Source: Desulfovibrionales bacterium | GTDB lineage: Bacteria > Desulfobacterota > Desulfovibrionia > Desulfovibrionales > Desulfovibrionaceae | NCBI GenBank assembly: GCA_030156255.1 | Contig: JASGMV010000013.1 | Location: 1-64,000 of the forward strand | Reading direction: 5' to 3' | Length of the DNA: 64,000 bases | Shown: positions 50,235 through 59,011 of the stretch, one piece after another | How positions within the stretch are numbered: the first letter of the stretch is position 1 | Layout: every line of letters begins with the position of its first letter | Translations under genes and position numbers: made by a program | Notes under the pieces: generated by a model | What the model was told of the DNA's origin: nothing | Seen by the model: the letters and a program-made list of their open reading frames with translations, nothing else | The model's database searches: none

Positions 50235-51146
50235 ATGCGCCTTGTGACCAGATCGGATTTCGACGGACTCGCCTGCGCCGCCCTGCTCACCGAAGTCGGA
50301 GTGGTGGACAGCTGCCTGTACTCCCATCCCAAAGACCTGCAGGACGGATTGGTGGAAATCACGGACGAAGACGTTCTCGCCAACGTTCCCTACGTCTGCG
50401 GCTGCGGCCTGTGGTTCGACCACCACTCCAGCGAATCCGAACGCCTCGGCTTCGACTTCACGTACGAGGGAGCCTCCAGACAGGCCCCAAGCTGCGCGCG
50501 GGTCATCTACGACTATTATCGGGAGTCCCACGCGTTCCCGGGGCACATCGAAGAAATGCTGGAGGCCGTGGACAAACTCGACAGCGCCAAACTTACCCGC
50601 GAAGAAATCCGCAAACCACAGGGATGGGTTCTCCTCGGTTATCTCATGGACCCCCGCACGGGCCTGGGGCGCATCCACTCCTTCCGCATCAGCAACTTCG
50701 ACCTGATGAAGCGCATGCCCCAGCTGATCGCCCAAAAGCCCCTGGATGAAATTCTCGGCGACAAAGACGTCGCGGAGCGTGTGGAGGTCTACCGCCGGGA
50801 GCAGGCCCCCTTCGAGCGCATGCTCCGCGAAAACACTTCGGTGCACGGCAATCTCGTGGTTTTGGACCTGCTGGGCCGGGAGACCGTCCACGCGGGCAAC
50901 AGATTTTTGCTGTACGACCTCTATCCCGAATGCAACGTCTCCCTGACCCTCCTCTGGGGCAAACAAAAACAAAATGTCGTTTTCTCCGTAGGATACAGCA
51001 TCCTGAATTGTTCCTGCGAGACGGACGTAGGATCGTTGATGCTGCACTACGGCGGCGGCGGGCACAAGGCGGTTGGAACATGCCAGATCCCGACGCATGA
51101 CGTCGAGCGAGTGAAGCAGGAGTTGATCGCCGCCATCATCGGTTAA
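50235..51146 (+). CDS. DHH-family phosphoesterase
   Basis: A 303-residue DHH phosphoesterase. The metal-binding motifs are TRSDFDGLACAALL and GLWFDHHSSESE, and the C-terminal DHHA1-like nucleic-acid/phosphate site is HYGGGGHKAVGTCQIP. The family includes exopolyphosphatases, nanoRNases and cyclic-dinucleotide hydrolases; which applies here cannot be told. No GGDEF or membrane part is present, so it is a compact cytosolic form. AAGGAG is 8 nt before the ATG. It is divergent from the sigma-54 activator gene. Confidence 0.88.
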   Translation: MRLVTRSDFDGLACAALLTEVGVVDSCLYSHPKDLQDGLVEITDEDVLANVPYVCGCGLWFDHHSSESERLGFDFTYEGASRQAPSCARVIYDYYRESHAFPGHIEEMLEAVDKLDSAKLTREEIRKPQGWVLLGYLMDPRTGLGRIHSFRISNFDLMKRMPQLIAQKPLDEILGDKDVAERVEVYRREQAPFERMLRENTSVHGNLVVLDLLGRETVHAGNRFLLYDLYPECNVSLTLLWGKQKQNVVFSVGYSILNCSCETDVGSLMLHYGGGGHKAVGTCQIPTHDVERVKQELIAAIIG

Positions 51147-51781
51147 ACGGCATACTGCATTTTGCTGCGGTCCTGAGCCGCCCCTCCCGCTTTCTCTGGC
51201 TTTTCGAAAGCAACTGCATTATTCTATCAGTATGTCCGATACAATCGGCGCGCCCGTCGCCCAAGGGGAGCCCTTCCACGGCGCAGCCCCTCTGGCGACC
51301 AGCGCCATCAAACATAGACCCGCCGGCGTTTTGGCCGCGGGACGCCATCCTTTCCCGGCCGCTCGATATCCCGCAACGTTGCGGGAAACCGGTCTGTCGA
51401 CGAAAAAAATTCTCGGGGAAAGAATCCAACGCCTCGCCGAAGCGCCAAGCTTCGTCTTTGGGCGCGGCCGTTGCCAATATTTGCAGAGGCGTCGGCCCTG
51501 CGAACCGAGGATCGCGGCGCCAACAGAGGAGTGTGCGGCAAGGCGCTCGCCCGTAGCGGCGCGTCCGCCCCGGATACAGGCCGCGCGCAACATCTCGGGT
51601 TCCGCAACTGTCCTTGCCGGCTTCGTCCGAATACGCAGCTCCGGGCGCAGGTTGCGAAAGACGAACCAACAGACAGAGGCGCGCCTCCGCGTCCCAGCCC
51701 ACGATCCGGCGCGGACGAATGCGCCCCGAGCGCCCGCAGGCTCCAGCTTGCGAGCCGAAACCAGGAGCCGATGCAAAGGCG
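51147..51781. other. 635-bp gap before a truncated kinase gene
   Basis: No recognisable gene on either strand. The stretch is GC-rich with long chance open frames. Because the next gene is a kinase lacking its phosphoacceptor helix, this may be the eroded remains of its front part, but no H-box-like sequence was found in any frame. Confidence 0.45.
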
Positions 51782-52765
51782 ATGAACAACTTGCGGGATT
51801 TCTCCAAATGCAAGGCGGCGCGCGAACCGTTTAGCCTTCGCGAAACGTTGGATACGGTCGTCAAATCTTTCCAAGCCCGGATGTTGGCCAGAAACGTCTT
51901 GCTCTGCGTCCGGTTTCTCGGACCGGCGCCGGAACGACTCGTCGGAGACGCCGGCAAACTGAAGCAAATCCTGCTCAACATCGTCGGCGACGCCATGAAA
52001 TGCACGGAAGGCGGCGATGTGGACATTACCGTGAAAACCTCCGAGGCGGAGGCTTCGCCCGGCGAAATCAGGCTGGAGTTCACCATCGCCGGCGCCGGCC
52101 TCCCTTCGGACAAACTGCGCAGCCTGCTCGAACCCGTCACGCAAACCGGCGGCTCCTCCTCTCTCCTCAAGCGCCAAGACGCCGGATTCGGGCTGGCGGC
52201 GGCCAAACGGCTCGTCAACCTGCTGGGCGGCGAGATGTCCATCCAACCTACGCCGGGAGCAGGGACAACGATCAGGTTCCATGTCCGCGCCGAGCCGGCC
52301 GAAGCCCACCCCTCCTCGCCGCAGACGCGAGCCGCCCGTTTCCCGGGTTCAGCGCGCCAAACTCCCGACCACCCCCTGCGTATCCTTGTGGTGGAGGACA
52401 ACGTAGTCAATTTGACCGTGGCCAAACGGTTCATCGAACGCATCGGGCATCAGGCCGCAACCGCCGAGAACGGCCAGGACGCGCTGGACATGCTGTCGGA
52501 GGCGCATTACGACCTGATCCTCATGGATGTGCAGATGCCGATCATGGACGGGGTGGAGGCCACCCGCCGCATTCGCGCCGGCGAAACACTGAACAGCCGG
52601 GCGCCCATCGTGGCCATGACGGCCCATACGCTCGAGGACGACCGCGACCGATTCCTCGAGGCGGGCATGGATGATTACTTGCCCAAGCCTATGAGCCTCA
52701 ATTCGCTGGACGAGCTTATCCAGAGAATTGCAGCCCGGGAGAGCGCGGCCCGGGAGAAGGTGTGA
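51782..52765 (+). CDS. Kinase-dead hybrid protein: degenerate ATPase plus receiver
   Basis: A 327-residue protein starting in the tail of a HisKA domain (NNLRDFSKCKAAREPFSL, equivalent to DFSKIEAG), so the phosphoacceptor His helix is missing. The ATPase domain is degraded: the N-box Asn is Asp (LLNIVGDAMKCTE) and the G1 Asp is lost (FTIAGAGLP). The C-terminal receiver is intact (ILVVEDNVVNLTVAKRF, LILMDVQMPIMDG, YLPKPMS). It cannot autophosphorylate but could accept phosphate. The ATG at 51782 has only a short AAAGG close ahead; a longer in-frame start at 51614 adds no domain. It may be a decaying gene or a repurposed receiver. Confidence 0.75.
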   Translation: MNNLRDFSKCKAAREPFSLRETLDTVVKSFQARMLARNVLLCVRFLGPAPERLVGDAGKLKQILLNIVGDAMKCTEGGDVDITVKTSEAEASPGEIRLEFTIAGAGLPSDKLRSLLEPVTQTGGSSSLLKRQDAGFGLAAAKRLVNLLGGEMSIQPTPGAGTTIRFHVRAEPAEAHPSSPQTRAARFPGSARQTPDHPLRILVVEDNVVNLTVAKRFIERIGHQAATAENGQDALDMLSEAHYDLILMDVQMPIMDGVEATRRIRAGETLNSRAPIVAMTAHTLEDDRDRFLEAGMDDYLPKPMSLNSLDELIQRIAARESAAREKV

Positions 52766-52864
52766 AGCGCCGAGGCGCTCCATTCGCCATGCGCCCGCAG
52801 CGGCGATCCCCGACGCGGCTCGCTCGGAAAGGAGCGGGCGATCCCGAGACGGCAGGCGCCGGAG

Positions 52865-53872
52865 TCATCCCCCTATGGCGCTCATCCTAGAATCGCAGTA
52901 CCCGCCCGGTCCGCGCGCGGCCATGAGTTCGCTGCCCATCGGCTTGGTCTTCAACGCCCCCTGCATGATGCGCTGGACGCTCCGGTCCCCGAGCTTCGGG
53001 TGGCGCAAGGCCCGTTTCAAGTCGAAAGTCCTTTCGGAAAACAGGCACGTGCGAAGTCTGCCGTCCGCCGTCACGCGCAGCCTGTTGCAGAGTCCGCAAA
53101 AATGGTCGGTGAGGGGAGCGATGACGCCGAACCGGCCCTTGCCGCCCGCAATCTCGTAAACGTCGGCCGGCCCGCTGGAAGGGCCGCGCCGGTCCAAGGG
53201 GCGAAGCTCGGCGAGCTTTTTCGCCCGCTCCAGTATATCCGCCGCCGGCCAGAGATGCTCCTTGGTCCACGTCGTGCATGGCCCTATGGGCATGAGTTCG
53301 ATGAACCGCACGTCCAGGGAATGCTCCGCCGCAACGCGCAAGAAACTCTCCAGTTCGTCGTCGTTGACTCCCCGCAGCCCCACGGCGTTGATCTTGACCC
53401 GAACGCCCAGCCGCAAGGCCTCGTGAATGGACTCCAACACCGCGCCCAACAGGTCCCTGCCGGTAATGGCGCGAAATTTTTTCGCATTCAGCGTGTCCAG
53501 GGAGACGTTCACACGGCGGAAGCCGGCCAAGGCCAAAGAGGCCAGGCGCGGCGCCAGCATGGAGCCGTTGGTCGTCAAGCGGACGTCCAGGGCGGGGCGC
53601 ACGGCGAGCAGCCTTTGGACGAAATCGATACAGCCCTTGCGCACCAGCGGTTCGCCCCCGGTCAGGCGGACTTTGGAAATCCCAAGCTGTTGCGCAAGAA
53701 AAACCAGGCGCTGCATTTCTTCGAAACGCAAAATCTCTTGGTGCGGAATGAATTGCGGATTTTCCCGTACGCAATAACGGCACGCCAAATTGCAACGGTC
53801 CGTCACACTGAGCCGCAAATAGCTGACGCGCCGACCCCGGCCGTCCACCAAACCGGTCTCCATGCTGTCCAC
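52865..53872 (-). CDS. moaA: GTP 3',8-cyclase MoaA
   Basis: A 335-residue radical SAM enzyme making the molybdenum-cofactor precursor from GTP. The SAM cluster motif is DRCNLACRYC, followed by VRLTGGEPLVRKG. The second [4Fe-4S] site is HFCGLCNRLRVTADGRLRTC, and the protein ends in the required double glycine (SAIGG). I chose GTG at 53872, with GGAGG just ahead; ATG at 53863 is an alternative. No other moa/moe gene is adjacent. Its product would serve molybdenum or tungsten enzymes such as formate dehydrogenase. Confidence 0.94.
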   Translation of the reverse strand: MDSMETGLVDGRGRRVSYLRLSVTDRCNLACRYCVRENPQFIPHQEILRFEEMQRLVFLAQQLGISKVRLTGGEPLVRKGCIDFVQRLLAVRPALDVRLTTNGSMLAPRLASLALAGFRRVNVSLDTLNAKKFRAITGRDLLGAVLESIHEALRLGVRVKINAVGLRGVNDDELESFLRVAAEHSLDVRFIELMPIGPCTTWTKEHLWPAADILERAKKLAELRPLDRRGPSSGPADVYEIAGGKGRFGVIAPLTDHFCGLCNRLRVTADGRLRTCLFSERTFDLKRALRHPKLGDRSVQRIMQGALKTKPMGSELMAARGPGGYCDSRMSAIGG

Positions 53873-53990
53873 GACGCCTCCCAAGCTCGCGTTATTCTCG
53901 CTGTCGCCCCAGCATACGCGTTCACACGGGCGCCGTCCACGGAAATGCTCCGATTCCGGCTCCAGCCATGCCTCCCGAGGAATATTTCAT

Positions 53991-54019
53991 TTGACCCGTC
54001 ATCCTTTTTAGTCCACATT
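53991..54019 (+). promoter_or_regulatory. Possible sigma-70 promoter of the 157-residue protein gene
   Basis: TTGACC (53991-53996), 17-bp spacer, weak -10 CACATT (54014-54019), about 52 bp before the start codon. Confidence 0.35.
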
Positions 54020-54070
54020 TCCTATGGCCCGCCAACGGAGACCACGCTGACCCCAGAGCCGGAGGAAAAC

Positions 54071-54544
54071 ATGGAACTCGTGAAATACGCCCTGTCGCTC
54101 AACATCAAACCGGACAAGATCGACGAGGTCAAAAAAGAGATTCAGGAGCTGTTCAAAAGTTGGAGCCAGCAGAGTGAAGCGAACGGATGGGAGGCCAATG
54201 GAACCGGCCGAATCGTCCAGAGCTTCGACGAACAAACAGGTGATTTCGCGTTTGATACGGGTGAAGAACGCGACATCCCCATCTGGCTTCGGGACGACAC
54301 CCTCGCCGCCTTGCGGGATATGGGCCGCTACGCCACCAGCGGGGCCATTGTCCATCGGACCATCAACGGCAAACCGGCGGACTTCGCCGTCGGCCCGAGC
54401 GATCTGGCCATGAAGCAGGCCACCCAGAGCGAACGCATCCACCGCGCACTGGAGGCCCTGGCCAACATCCGGGACGCCGTGCCCGAGGACGTCCTGACCG
54501 ACATCGACAACCTCAGCGCAAGCCTCAAGCAACTCATCCAATAG
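54071..54544 (+). CDS. Conserved-looking cytosolic protein of unknown function
   Basis: Family not recognised. 157 residues, acidic, without signal peptide or membrane helix. The N-terminus MELVKYALSLNIKPDKIDEV and the central GRIVQSFDEQTGDFAFDTGE look like a small alpha/beta domain. The C-terminal third (ERIHRALEALANIRDAVPED, then LTDIDNLSASLKQLIQ) is probably helical and may oligomerise. A perfect GGAGGA lies ahead of the ATG and a strong hairpin terminator follows, so it is a well-defined monocistronic unit. Confidence 0.75.
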   Translation: MELVKYALSLNIKPDKIDEVKKEIQELFKSWSQQSEANGWEANGTGRIVQSFDEQTGDFAFDTGEERDIPIWLRDDTLAALRDMGRYATSGAIVHRTINGKPADFAVGPSDLAMKQATQSERIHRALEALANIRDAVPEDVLTDIDNLSASLKQLIQ

Positions 54545-54561
54545 CCTACCCGAGAAGTCTT

Positions 54562-54594
54562 GCCCGAGGCGGAGGCGTGATCGCCGCCTCGGGC
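54562..54594 (+). terminator. Hairpin terminator after the 157-residue protein gene
   Basis: GCCCGAGGCGG (54562-54572) pairs perfectly with CCGCCTCGGGC (54584-54594) over an 11-nt loop; ACTTTTCCCC follows. The rest of the gap to 54845 shows no gene. Confidence 0.75.
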
Positions 54595-54845
54595 GGAACT
54601 TTTCCCCATGTTCCGCGAAGCGACGTTGGACGAATCGGGAAAGCGCAACGCTCGTCGAAAAAAGCAGCGCCGCGAAACGTCCATGCGGAGGCTACGGAAG
54701 GCGCCCTGACCATCGGCGTGGCGGCGGCGTTCAAGAAACTTCCGCAACGCGCCTTCCCGGCGCGTTTGGGACGCGAAGCATCTCACCGCACAGACAACAT
54801 GACGTTTTTGCTTTGCGTGCTCCATCAAAACCGCAGGGCTCGGTT

Positions 54846-55085
54846 TTATCGGAGGGGGTCCATTTCGTACACCTGGTACTCCATCAACTTGAGCCGGTTG
54901 TGCAGTTCATGCAGCTTCAGGGACAAAACGCGTTTGGTTCTGATCTCCACGCTCAACGAAACCTGCAACTCCGCCTCCCGCCGTCTGATGGTCGCCAGGC
55001 GTTCGAGCTCCCAAGCGCTGATCTTGCGCATGACGTACAACGTAAAGAAAATCAGGATCAGCGATCCGGTCATGGCGTAAATCAT
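54846..55085 (-). CDS. Small membrane-anchored coiled-coil protein B
   Basis: Family not recognised. 79 residues: an N-terminal membrane helix (MTGSLILIFFTLYVMRK) and a charged, heptad-like cytoplasmic helix (LERLATIRRREAELQVSLSV, then KLHELHNRLKLMEYQVYEMD). Its ATG overlaps the stop of the preceding gene (ATGA at 55082-55085), whose product has the same design, so the two may form a complex. The layout recalls phage-shock-like or cell-division accessory proteins, but no assignment is justified. Confidence 0.65.
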   Translation of the reverse strand: MIYAMTGSLILIFFTLYVMRKISAWELERLATIRRREAELQVSLSVEIRTKRVLSLKLHELHNRLKLMEYQVYEMDPLR

Positions 55086-55453
55086 GTCGGGTCCTCCACG
55101 TTGAAGTCGTCAAAACCGGACTCTGACGCGGGAGATGCCGCCGAGGAGACCTCGGCATCCAAAGGCGGCGCCTGCGCCTTGCCGAGCGGTTTTCCGGATT
55201 CGTCCGCGGCGTAGGTTTCCGACGAATCCTGAAGCTGCCGCTCCAACTTCTCGATCTCTCCCCTTGTCGCCTGAATCTCTCTTTTGAGATGCGCGTTAGC
55301 GGCCTGCAGCCCTTTGATCCGCCGGGAAATTTTATCCTGAAAAATCTCAAACTTCTCATTGCGCCGGTTCACGACGCCAAGCGCGCGCATGTATCTGGCG
55401 TAAACCAGGACGAACATCAAAAGCCCAAACACCAACGCGAAAATTAGATACAT
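55082..55453 (-). CDS. Small membrane-anchored coiled-coil protein A
   Basis: Family not recognised. 123 residues: an N-terminal membrane helix (YLIFALVFGLLMFVLVYARY), a strongly heptad-like coiled coil (about 35-78: IKGLQAANAHLKREIQATRG, EIEKLERQLQD) and a disordered acidic tail (ESGFDDFNVEDPT). It is translationally coupled to the similar 79-residue protein. It is probably an inner-membrane protein with a cytoplasmic coiled coil that pairs with its neighbour. The ribosome binding site is weak. Confidence 0.7.
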   Translation of the reverse strand: MYLIFALVFGLLMFVLVYARYMRALGVVNRRNEKFEIFQDKISRRIKGLQAANAHLKREIQATRGEIEKLERQLQDSSETYAADESGKPLGKAQAPPLDAEVSSAASPASESGFDDFNVEDPT

Positions 55454-55562
55454 CGAAAATCCCGTGTAGCGCGTTAGTTATTCTGCGGACAACACATGCA
55501 CCCGGAGTTTATTGCGCTAGCCAAGCTCAGCGGCGCTGTCAATGCATTGCTCCCGCCAGCCG

Positions 55563-56432
55563 TCACAATCTCCTCGCGGATTCCGAGCGCAACGGCTCTT
55601 CTCCGCGAAGCGCCCGGTCAATGCGCTCCAAGGCCGCCGCCTTGTCTTTGGGCAGCCGCACCCTCAAAGGGAGATGGTTCGACGCATGGTTGGAGAAGAA
55701 AATCCCCTTTTCCAACTCCACGCAGGCCAGCAATTCCCGCAGCTCCCACAGCAAACCGGAAGAAGTCAGTTCCCGGAACCGGCCGGCCTCCCTCTCGGCG
55801 TGCAGCGGCGTTCCCGGAATCAGCATCAGACTCAGCGCCCCGATGCAGTCCGGCTGCAAACGCGAAAGCAGCCTCCCGGTCGCCCGGGCGTGGGGCAAAG
55901 AGTCCGAAACGCCCCCCAGTCCGAGCAATACGGTCACGAACAGTTTCATTCCGGCGGCTATGGCGCGCCGCCCCTGCTCCAAAATGAACTCCGCATCGCC
56001 ATACTTGCCCATGCGGGACAACACGCCGTTGTCTCCGGACTCCACGCCCATATGCACGAGCCCAAGCCCCTGCGCATGCAGTTGAAGAAGCTCATCGTCG
56101 CTTTTCCGGCTCAAAGCTTTGGCGTTGGCGTAGGCCCCTACTCGCCGCACCCAGGGCAACCTCTCCCGAACGCGCTCCAAAAGACGCAGCAGCCGTTCCT
56201 GCGGGATGATCAGAGGGTCTCCGTCCACCAGGAACAGTCGCCGGACCTCTGTAAAGGACTCCCGCGCGAACTCGATGTCCCGGAAAACCTGCGCCTCGTC
56301 CTTGATGCTGAACCGCTTGCCCCGGTACGCTCCGCAAAAGGAGCACTTTCCATGGGAGCACCCCAGCGTGACCTGCAACAAAATAGAGTCGGCTTCGCTC
56401 GGCGGCCGGATGACCATGCCCTGATAGTCCAT
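55563..56432 (-). CDS. Radical SAM protein of unknown substrate
   Basis: A 289-residue radical SAM protein. The cluster motif is LQVTLGCSHGKCSFCGAYRG (CX3CX2C variant: CSHGKCSFC), followed by RLFLVDGDPLIIPQERLL, the GGE-equivalent region, and GLGLVHMGVESGDNGVLSRM, typical of Elp3/HemN-like radical SAM cores. The motif IPGTPLHAERE also occurs in this group. No extra cluster or substrate domain is evident. ATG at 56432 is chosen because the conserved part begins there; AAGG is about 12 nt upstream. The neighbours give no hint of the pathway. Confidence 0.85.
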   Translation of the reverse strand: MDYQGMVIRPPSEADSILLQVTLGCSHGKCSFCGAYRGKRFSIKDEAQVFRDIEFARESFTEVRRLFLVDGDPLIIPQERLLRLLERVRERLPWVRRVGAYANAKALSRKSDDELLQLHAQGLGLVHMGVESGDNGVLSRMGKYGDAEFILEQGRRAIAAGMKLFVTVLLGLGGVSDSLPHARATGRLLSRLQPDCIGALSLMLIPGTPLHAEREAGRFRELTSSGLLWELRELLACVELEKGIFFSNHASNHLPLRVRLPKDKAAALERIDRALRGEEPLRSESARRL

Positions 56433-56934
56433 ACCGATAAAGTACCTTATTGTTGCACAAGAGGAAACGGTAACGGCGGGGGACGGGCCGCGGCCGCGCT
56501 CCTGCTCCTGCGGTTGCAAAAATCGATTTGATTTTAATGCATTTCAGAGCGTTCGGGCGTCGAACCGGGGCGTACGCCATGGACTCGCAGCGAAATCGGA
56601 AAGATTCTTTTTATTATTTTCATCTTCTTTTTTACTCATAACAGAAGCTTCGCGTTATAAGAAATCGAAATTATTACTATAATACTGCATTTTTTAAAGC
56701 TTCAAAAGCATGAATCGACGATTTTCCCCTTATTTTACGGCCCAAAAAGCGAACCGGCGGCGCAAATCCATGCGGATGCATCTCGCATTAAGAAGAACAT
56801 CTCCGTGAAATCGTTGCCGTTATACATCTAAGTTGTTAATCTCGCCTAATCTTGGAAATCCCCTCGCCAAAAGCGATGGAGGCCGACGGGCCATCCGGCC
56901 GGTGTGGACTTACAACCACTGCAAGAGGTGCAAG
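56433..56934 (+). promoter_or_regulatory. Divergent AT-rich promoter region of the MCP gene
   Basis: No gene in about 500 bp. The stretch 56590-56720 is strikingly AT-rich and contains a perfect -10 hexamer TATAAT (56678-56683), with no good -35 (TTATAA at about 17 bp). If used, the MCP leader would be about 245 nt. No sigma-28 or sigma-54 motif was convincing. Confidence 0.45.
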
Positions 56935-58965
56935 ATGAAGAATCTCAAGCTTGGATGGAAAATCGGCGGTGGGTTCGGCGTACTCATCGCCATCAGCCTG
57001 GCCTTGGGCGTTGTCGCCATGTTAAGCATGAAGGGCGTGGAGCGCGATGCAGTGGAGATGGCCAACGCATACGTGCCGGAAGTCACCATAGCGGGCGATA
57101 TCCAACAAAATACGTTTTCCGCCATGTACAACATGCGCGGCTTCGTCTTGAGCGAAGAGCACGAGTACCTTGACCTGGCCCGCAAGAACCTGGACGAGGT
57201 GCGCAAGCTCCTTGCCGAAGCGAAACAGCTCGCGGCCTCTCAAAAAAGCCTGGTCAAACTCGAAAGCCTCGTCGCGGAGACGGAAAAAAAGGTCGCCACC
57301 TATGCGCAACTGGCGGACCAGACCGAGTCGCTGATCACTGCGCTTCACGGCAACCTGGACGCGTTGAGCAAGGCCGGGGCGTTCTACATGAAAAACTGTT
57401 CGGATTTCCTGGAGGACCAGCGGCGAAAAATGGCCCAAGAAATCTCGCAAGGCCTGCCTCCCGCCAAATTGGAGGAGAGGTTGCGCAAAATCACCATCAT
57501 CAGCACGATTGTTGAAGACACATACAGCAAAATCAGGCTGACGGTGCTCAACTCGCAGGTTACCCGCAACCCCGAGCTCATCAATAAAGCCAAGGAAGCC
57601 TTCTCCGGCATTCGCACCTTGCTTGACCAGGTCCAGGCCATGACCCGGCAACAAGTCAACTTGGATCAAATCGCCAACATCCGCAATACGGCGGGCGGCT
57701 ATGAGCAGGAAATGCTCAAACTGCAAACGAACTGGCTCACGTTGCAAGAGGTCGCCAAAAAACTGATGGAGACCGGCGACAAGACGCTTGAGGACGCCCA
57801 GAGCATGTCCCTGGCGGGCGTGTCCCAGACCCGGCAGGGCGCCAATGACGCCGTTACGAATTTGAGCGCCGCCGCAATGACCATGATCGTCGGCCTGATT
57901 GTAGCCGTGCTGATCGGCGTGATCGTGGCTTTCATCCTCACCCGGGGCATCACCCGGCCGGTGGCCCAAGGCGTGCGCTTCGCCCAAGCCATGGCCGAAG
58001 GCGATTTCACCAGAACCCTGGACATCGACCAGCGCGATGAAATCGGCGTCCTGGCCAAAGCGTTGAACGAAATGGTCCACCGGTTGCGAGGCGTCGTCCA
58101 CGAAATTCAAAACGCCACCTCCAACGTCGCCTCCGGCAGCGAGGAGCTTTCGGCTTCGTCGGAATCCATGTCCCAGGGCGCAACGGAGCAGGCCGCGTCC
58201 ATCGAGGAAGTCTCGTCCTCCATGGAGGAAATGACTTCGAACGTCCAGCAAAACACGGAAAACGCCAAGCAGACGGAGCAAATCTCCATCAAGGCGGCCG
58301 AGGACGCCGAAAAAGGCGGGGCCGCCGTGTCCCAGGCCGTGGACGCCATGAAGAACATCGCCGAAAAGATCACCGTCATCGAAGAGATCGCCCGGCAAAC
58401 CAACCTGCTGGCCCTCAACGCGGCCATCGAGGCGGCGCGGGCCGGCGAGCATGGAAAAGGCTTCGCCGTGGTGGCGGCCGAAGTTCGAAAGCTGGCGGAG
58501 CGCAGCGGCTCGGCCGCCGCCGAGATCAGCGAACTCTCCAGCAACACCGTACACGTCGCCGACGAGGCCGGCCAGATGTTGACCAAGCTCGTGCCGGACA
58601 TTCAAAGGACCGCGGAGCTCGTTCAGGAAATCTCTGCGGCCTCCAGCGAACAAAGCGCCGGGGCGGAGCAGATCAACAAAGCCATCCAACAGCTCGACCA
58701 AGTGGTGCAGCAGAACGCCTCGGCCGCGGAAGAAATGGCCTCCACGTCCGAGGAGCTGGCCAGCCAAGCGCAACAACTGCAGCAGACAATGTCCTTCTTC
58801 CATGTGGACGCGTCGGGGTCGGGATCGCGCGAGGGCCTTCGCAGGCCGGCGCATCGCGGATCCGAGCCGGCGCCCAAGAAAGTCCGGCAGCTTCCCGGCG
58901 GCGGCGCCCCCGCCCCGAAAGTCCTGGACATGGGGGAAGACGACGAGGAATTCGAACGGTTTTGA
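56935..58965 (+). CDS. Methyl-accepting chemotaxis protein
   Basis: A 676-residue chemoreceptor. It has membrane helix 1 (GGGFGVLIAISLALGVVAML), a helical periplasmic sensor of about 290 residues (4HB/HBM-like), membrane helix 2 (AAMTMIVGLIVAVLIGVIVA), HAMP (ITRPVAQGVRFAQAMAEGDF) and a long signalling domain with the conserved hairpin tip IEEIARQTNLLALNAAIEAA and RAGEHGKGFAVVAAEVRKLA. The C-terminal tail ends DDEEFERF, resembling the aromatic pentapeptide that tethers CheR. GAGGTG precedes the ATG. It is followed 46 bp later by a kinase with a solute-binding sensor. The ligand is unknown. Confidence 0.95.
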   Translation: MKNLKLGWKIGGGFGVLIAISLALGVVAMLSMKGVERDAVEMANAYVPEVTIAGDIQQNTFSAMYNMRGFVLSEEHEYLDLARKNLDEVRKLLAEAKQLAASQKSLVKLESLVAETEKKVATYAQLADQTESLITALHGNLDALSKAGAFYMKNCSDFLEDQRRKMAQEISQGLPPAKLEERLRKITIISTIVEDTYSKIRLTVLNSQVTRNPELINKAKEAFSGIRTLLDQVQAMTRQQVNLDQIANIRNTAGGYEQEMLKLQTNWLTLQEVAKKLMETGDKTLEDAQSMSLAGVSQTRQGANDAVTNLSAAAMTMIVGLIVAVLIGVIVAFILTRGITRPVAQGVRFAQAMAEGDFTRTLDIDQRDEIGVLAKALNEMVHRLRGVVHEIQNATSNVASGSEELSASSESMSQGATEQAASIEEVSSSMEEMTSNVQQNTENAKQTEQISIKAAEDAEKGGAAVSQAVDAMKNIAEKITVIEEIARQTNLLALNAAIEAARAGEHGKGFAVVAAEVRKLAERSGSAAAEISELSSNTVHVADEAGQMLTKLVPDIQRTAELVQEISAASSEQSAGAEQINKAIQQLDQVVQQNASAAEEMASTSEELASQAQQLQQTMSFFHVDASGSGSREGLRRPAHRGSEPAPKKVRQLPGGGAPAPKVLDMGEDDEEFERF

Positions 58966-59011
58966 AAACGGGCCGCAGGGACCCGGCTCCGGCGATCGCC
59001 AAGGAATGGCC

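Noticed and set aside
52802-52846. Direct repeat GGCGATCCC at 52802 and 52838
   Set aside because: Nine bases in GC-rich DNA between convergent genes; likely chance, and no further copies were noticed.
56852-56868. GG-N10-GC spacing before the MCP gene, as in sigma-54 promoters
   Set aside because: The flanking TTGGC and TTGC elements are missing; only the dinucleotides match.
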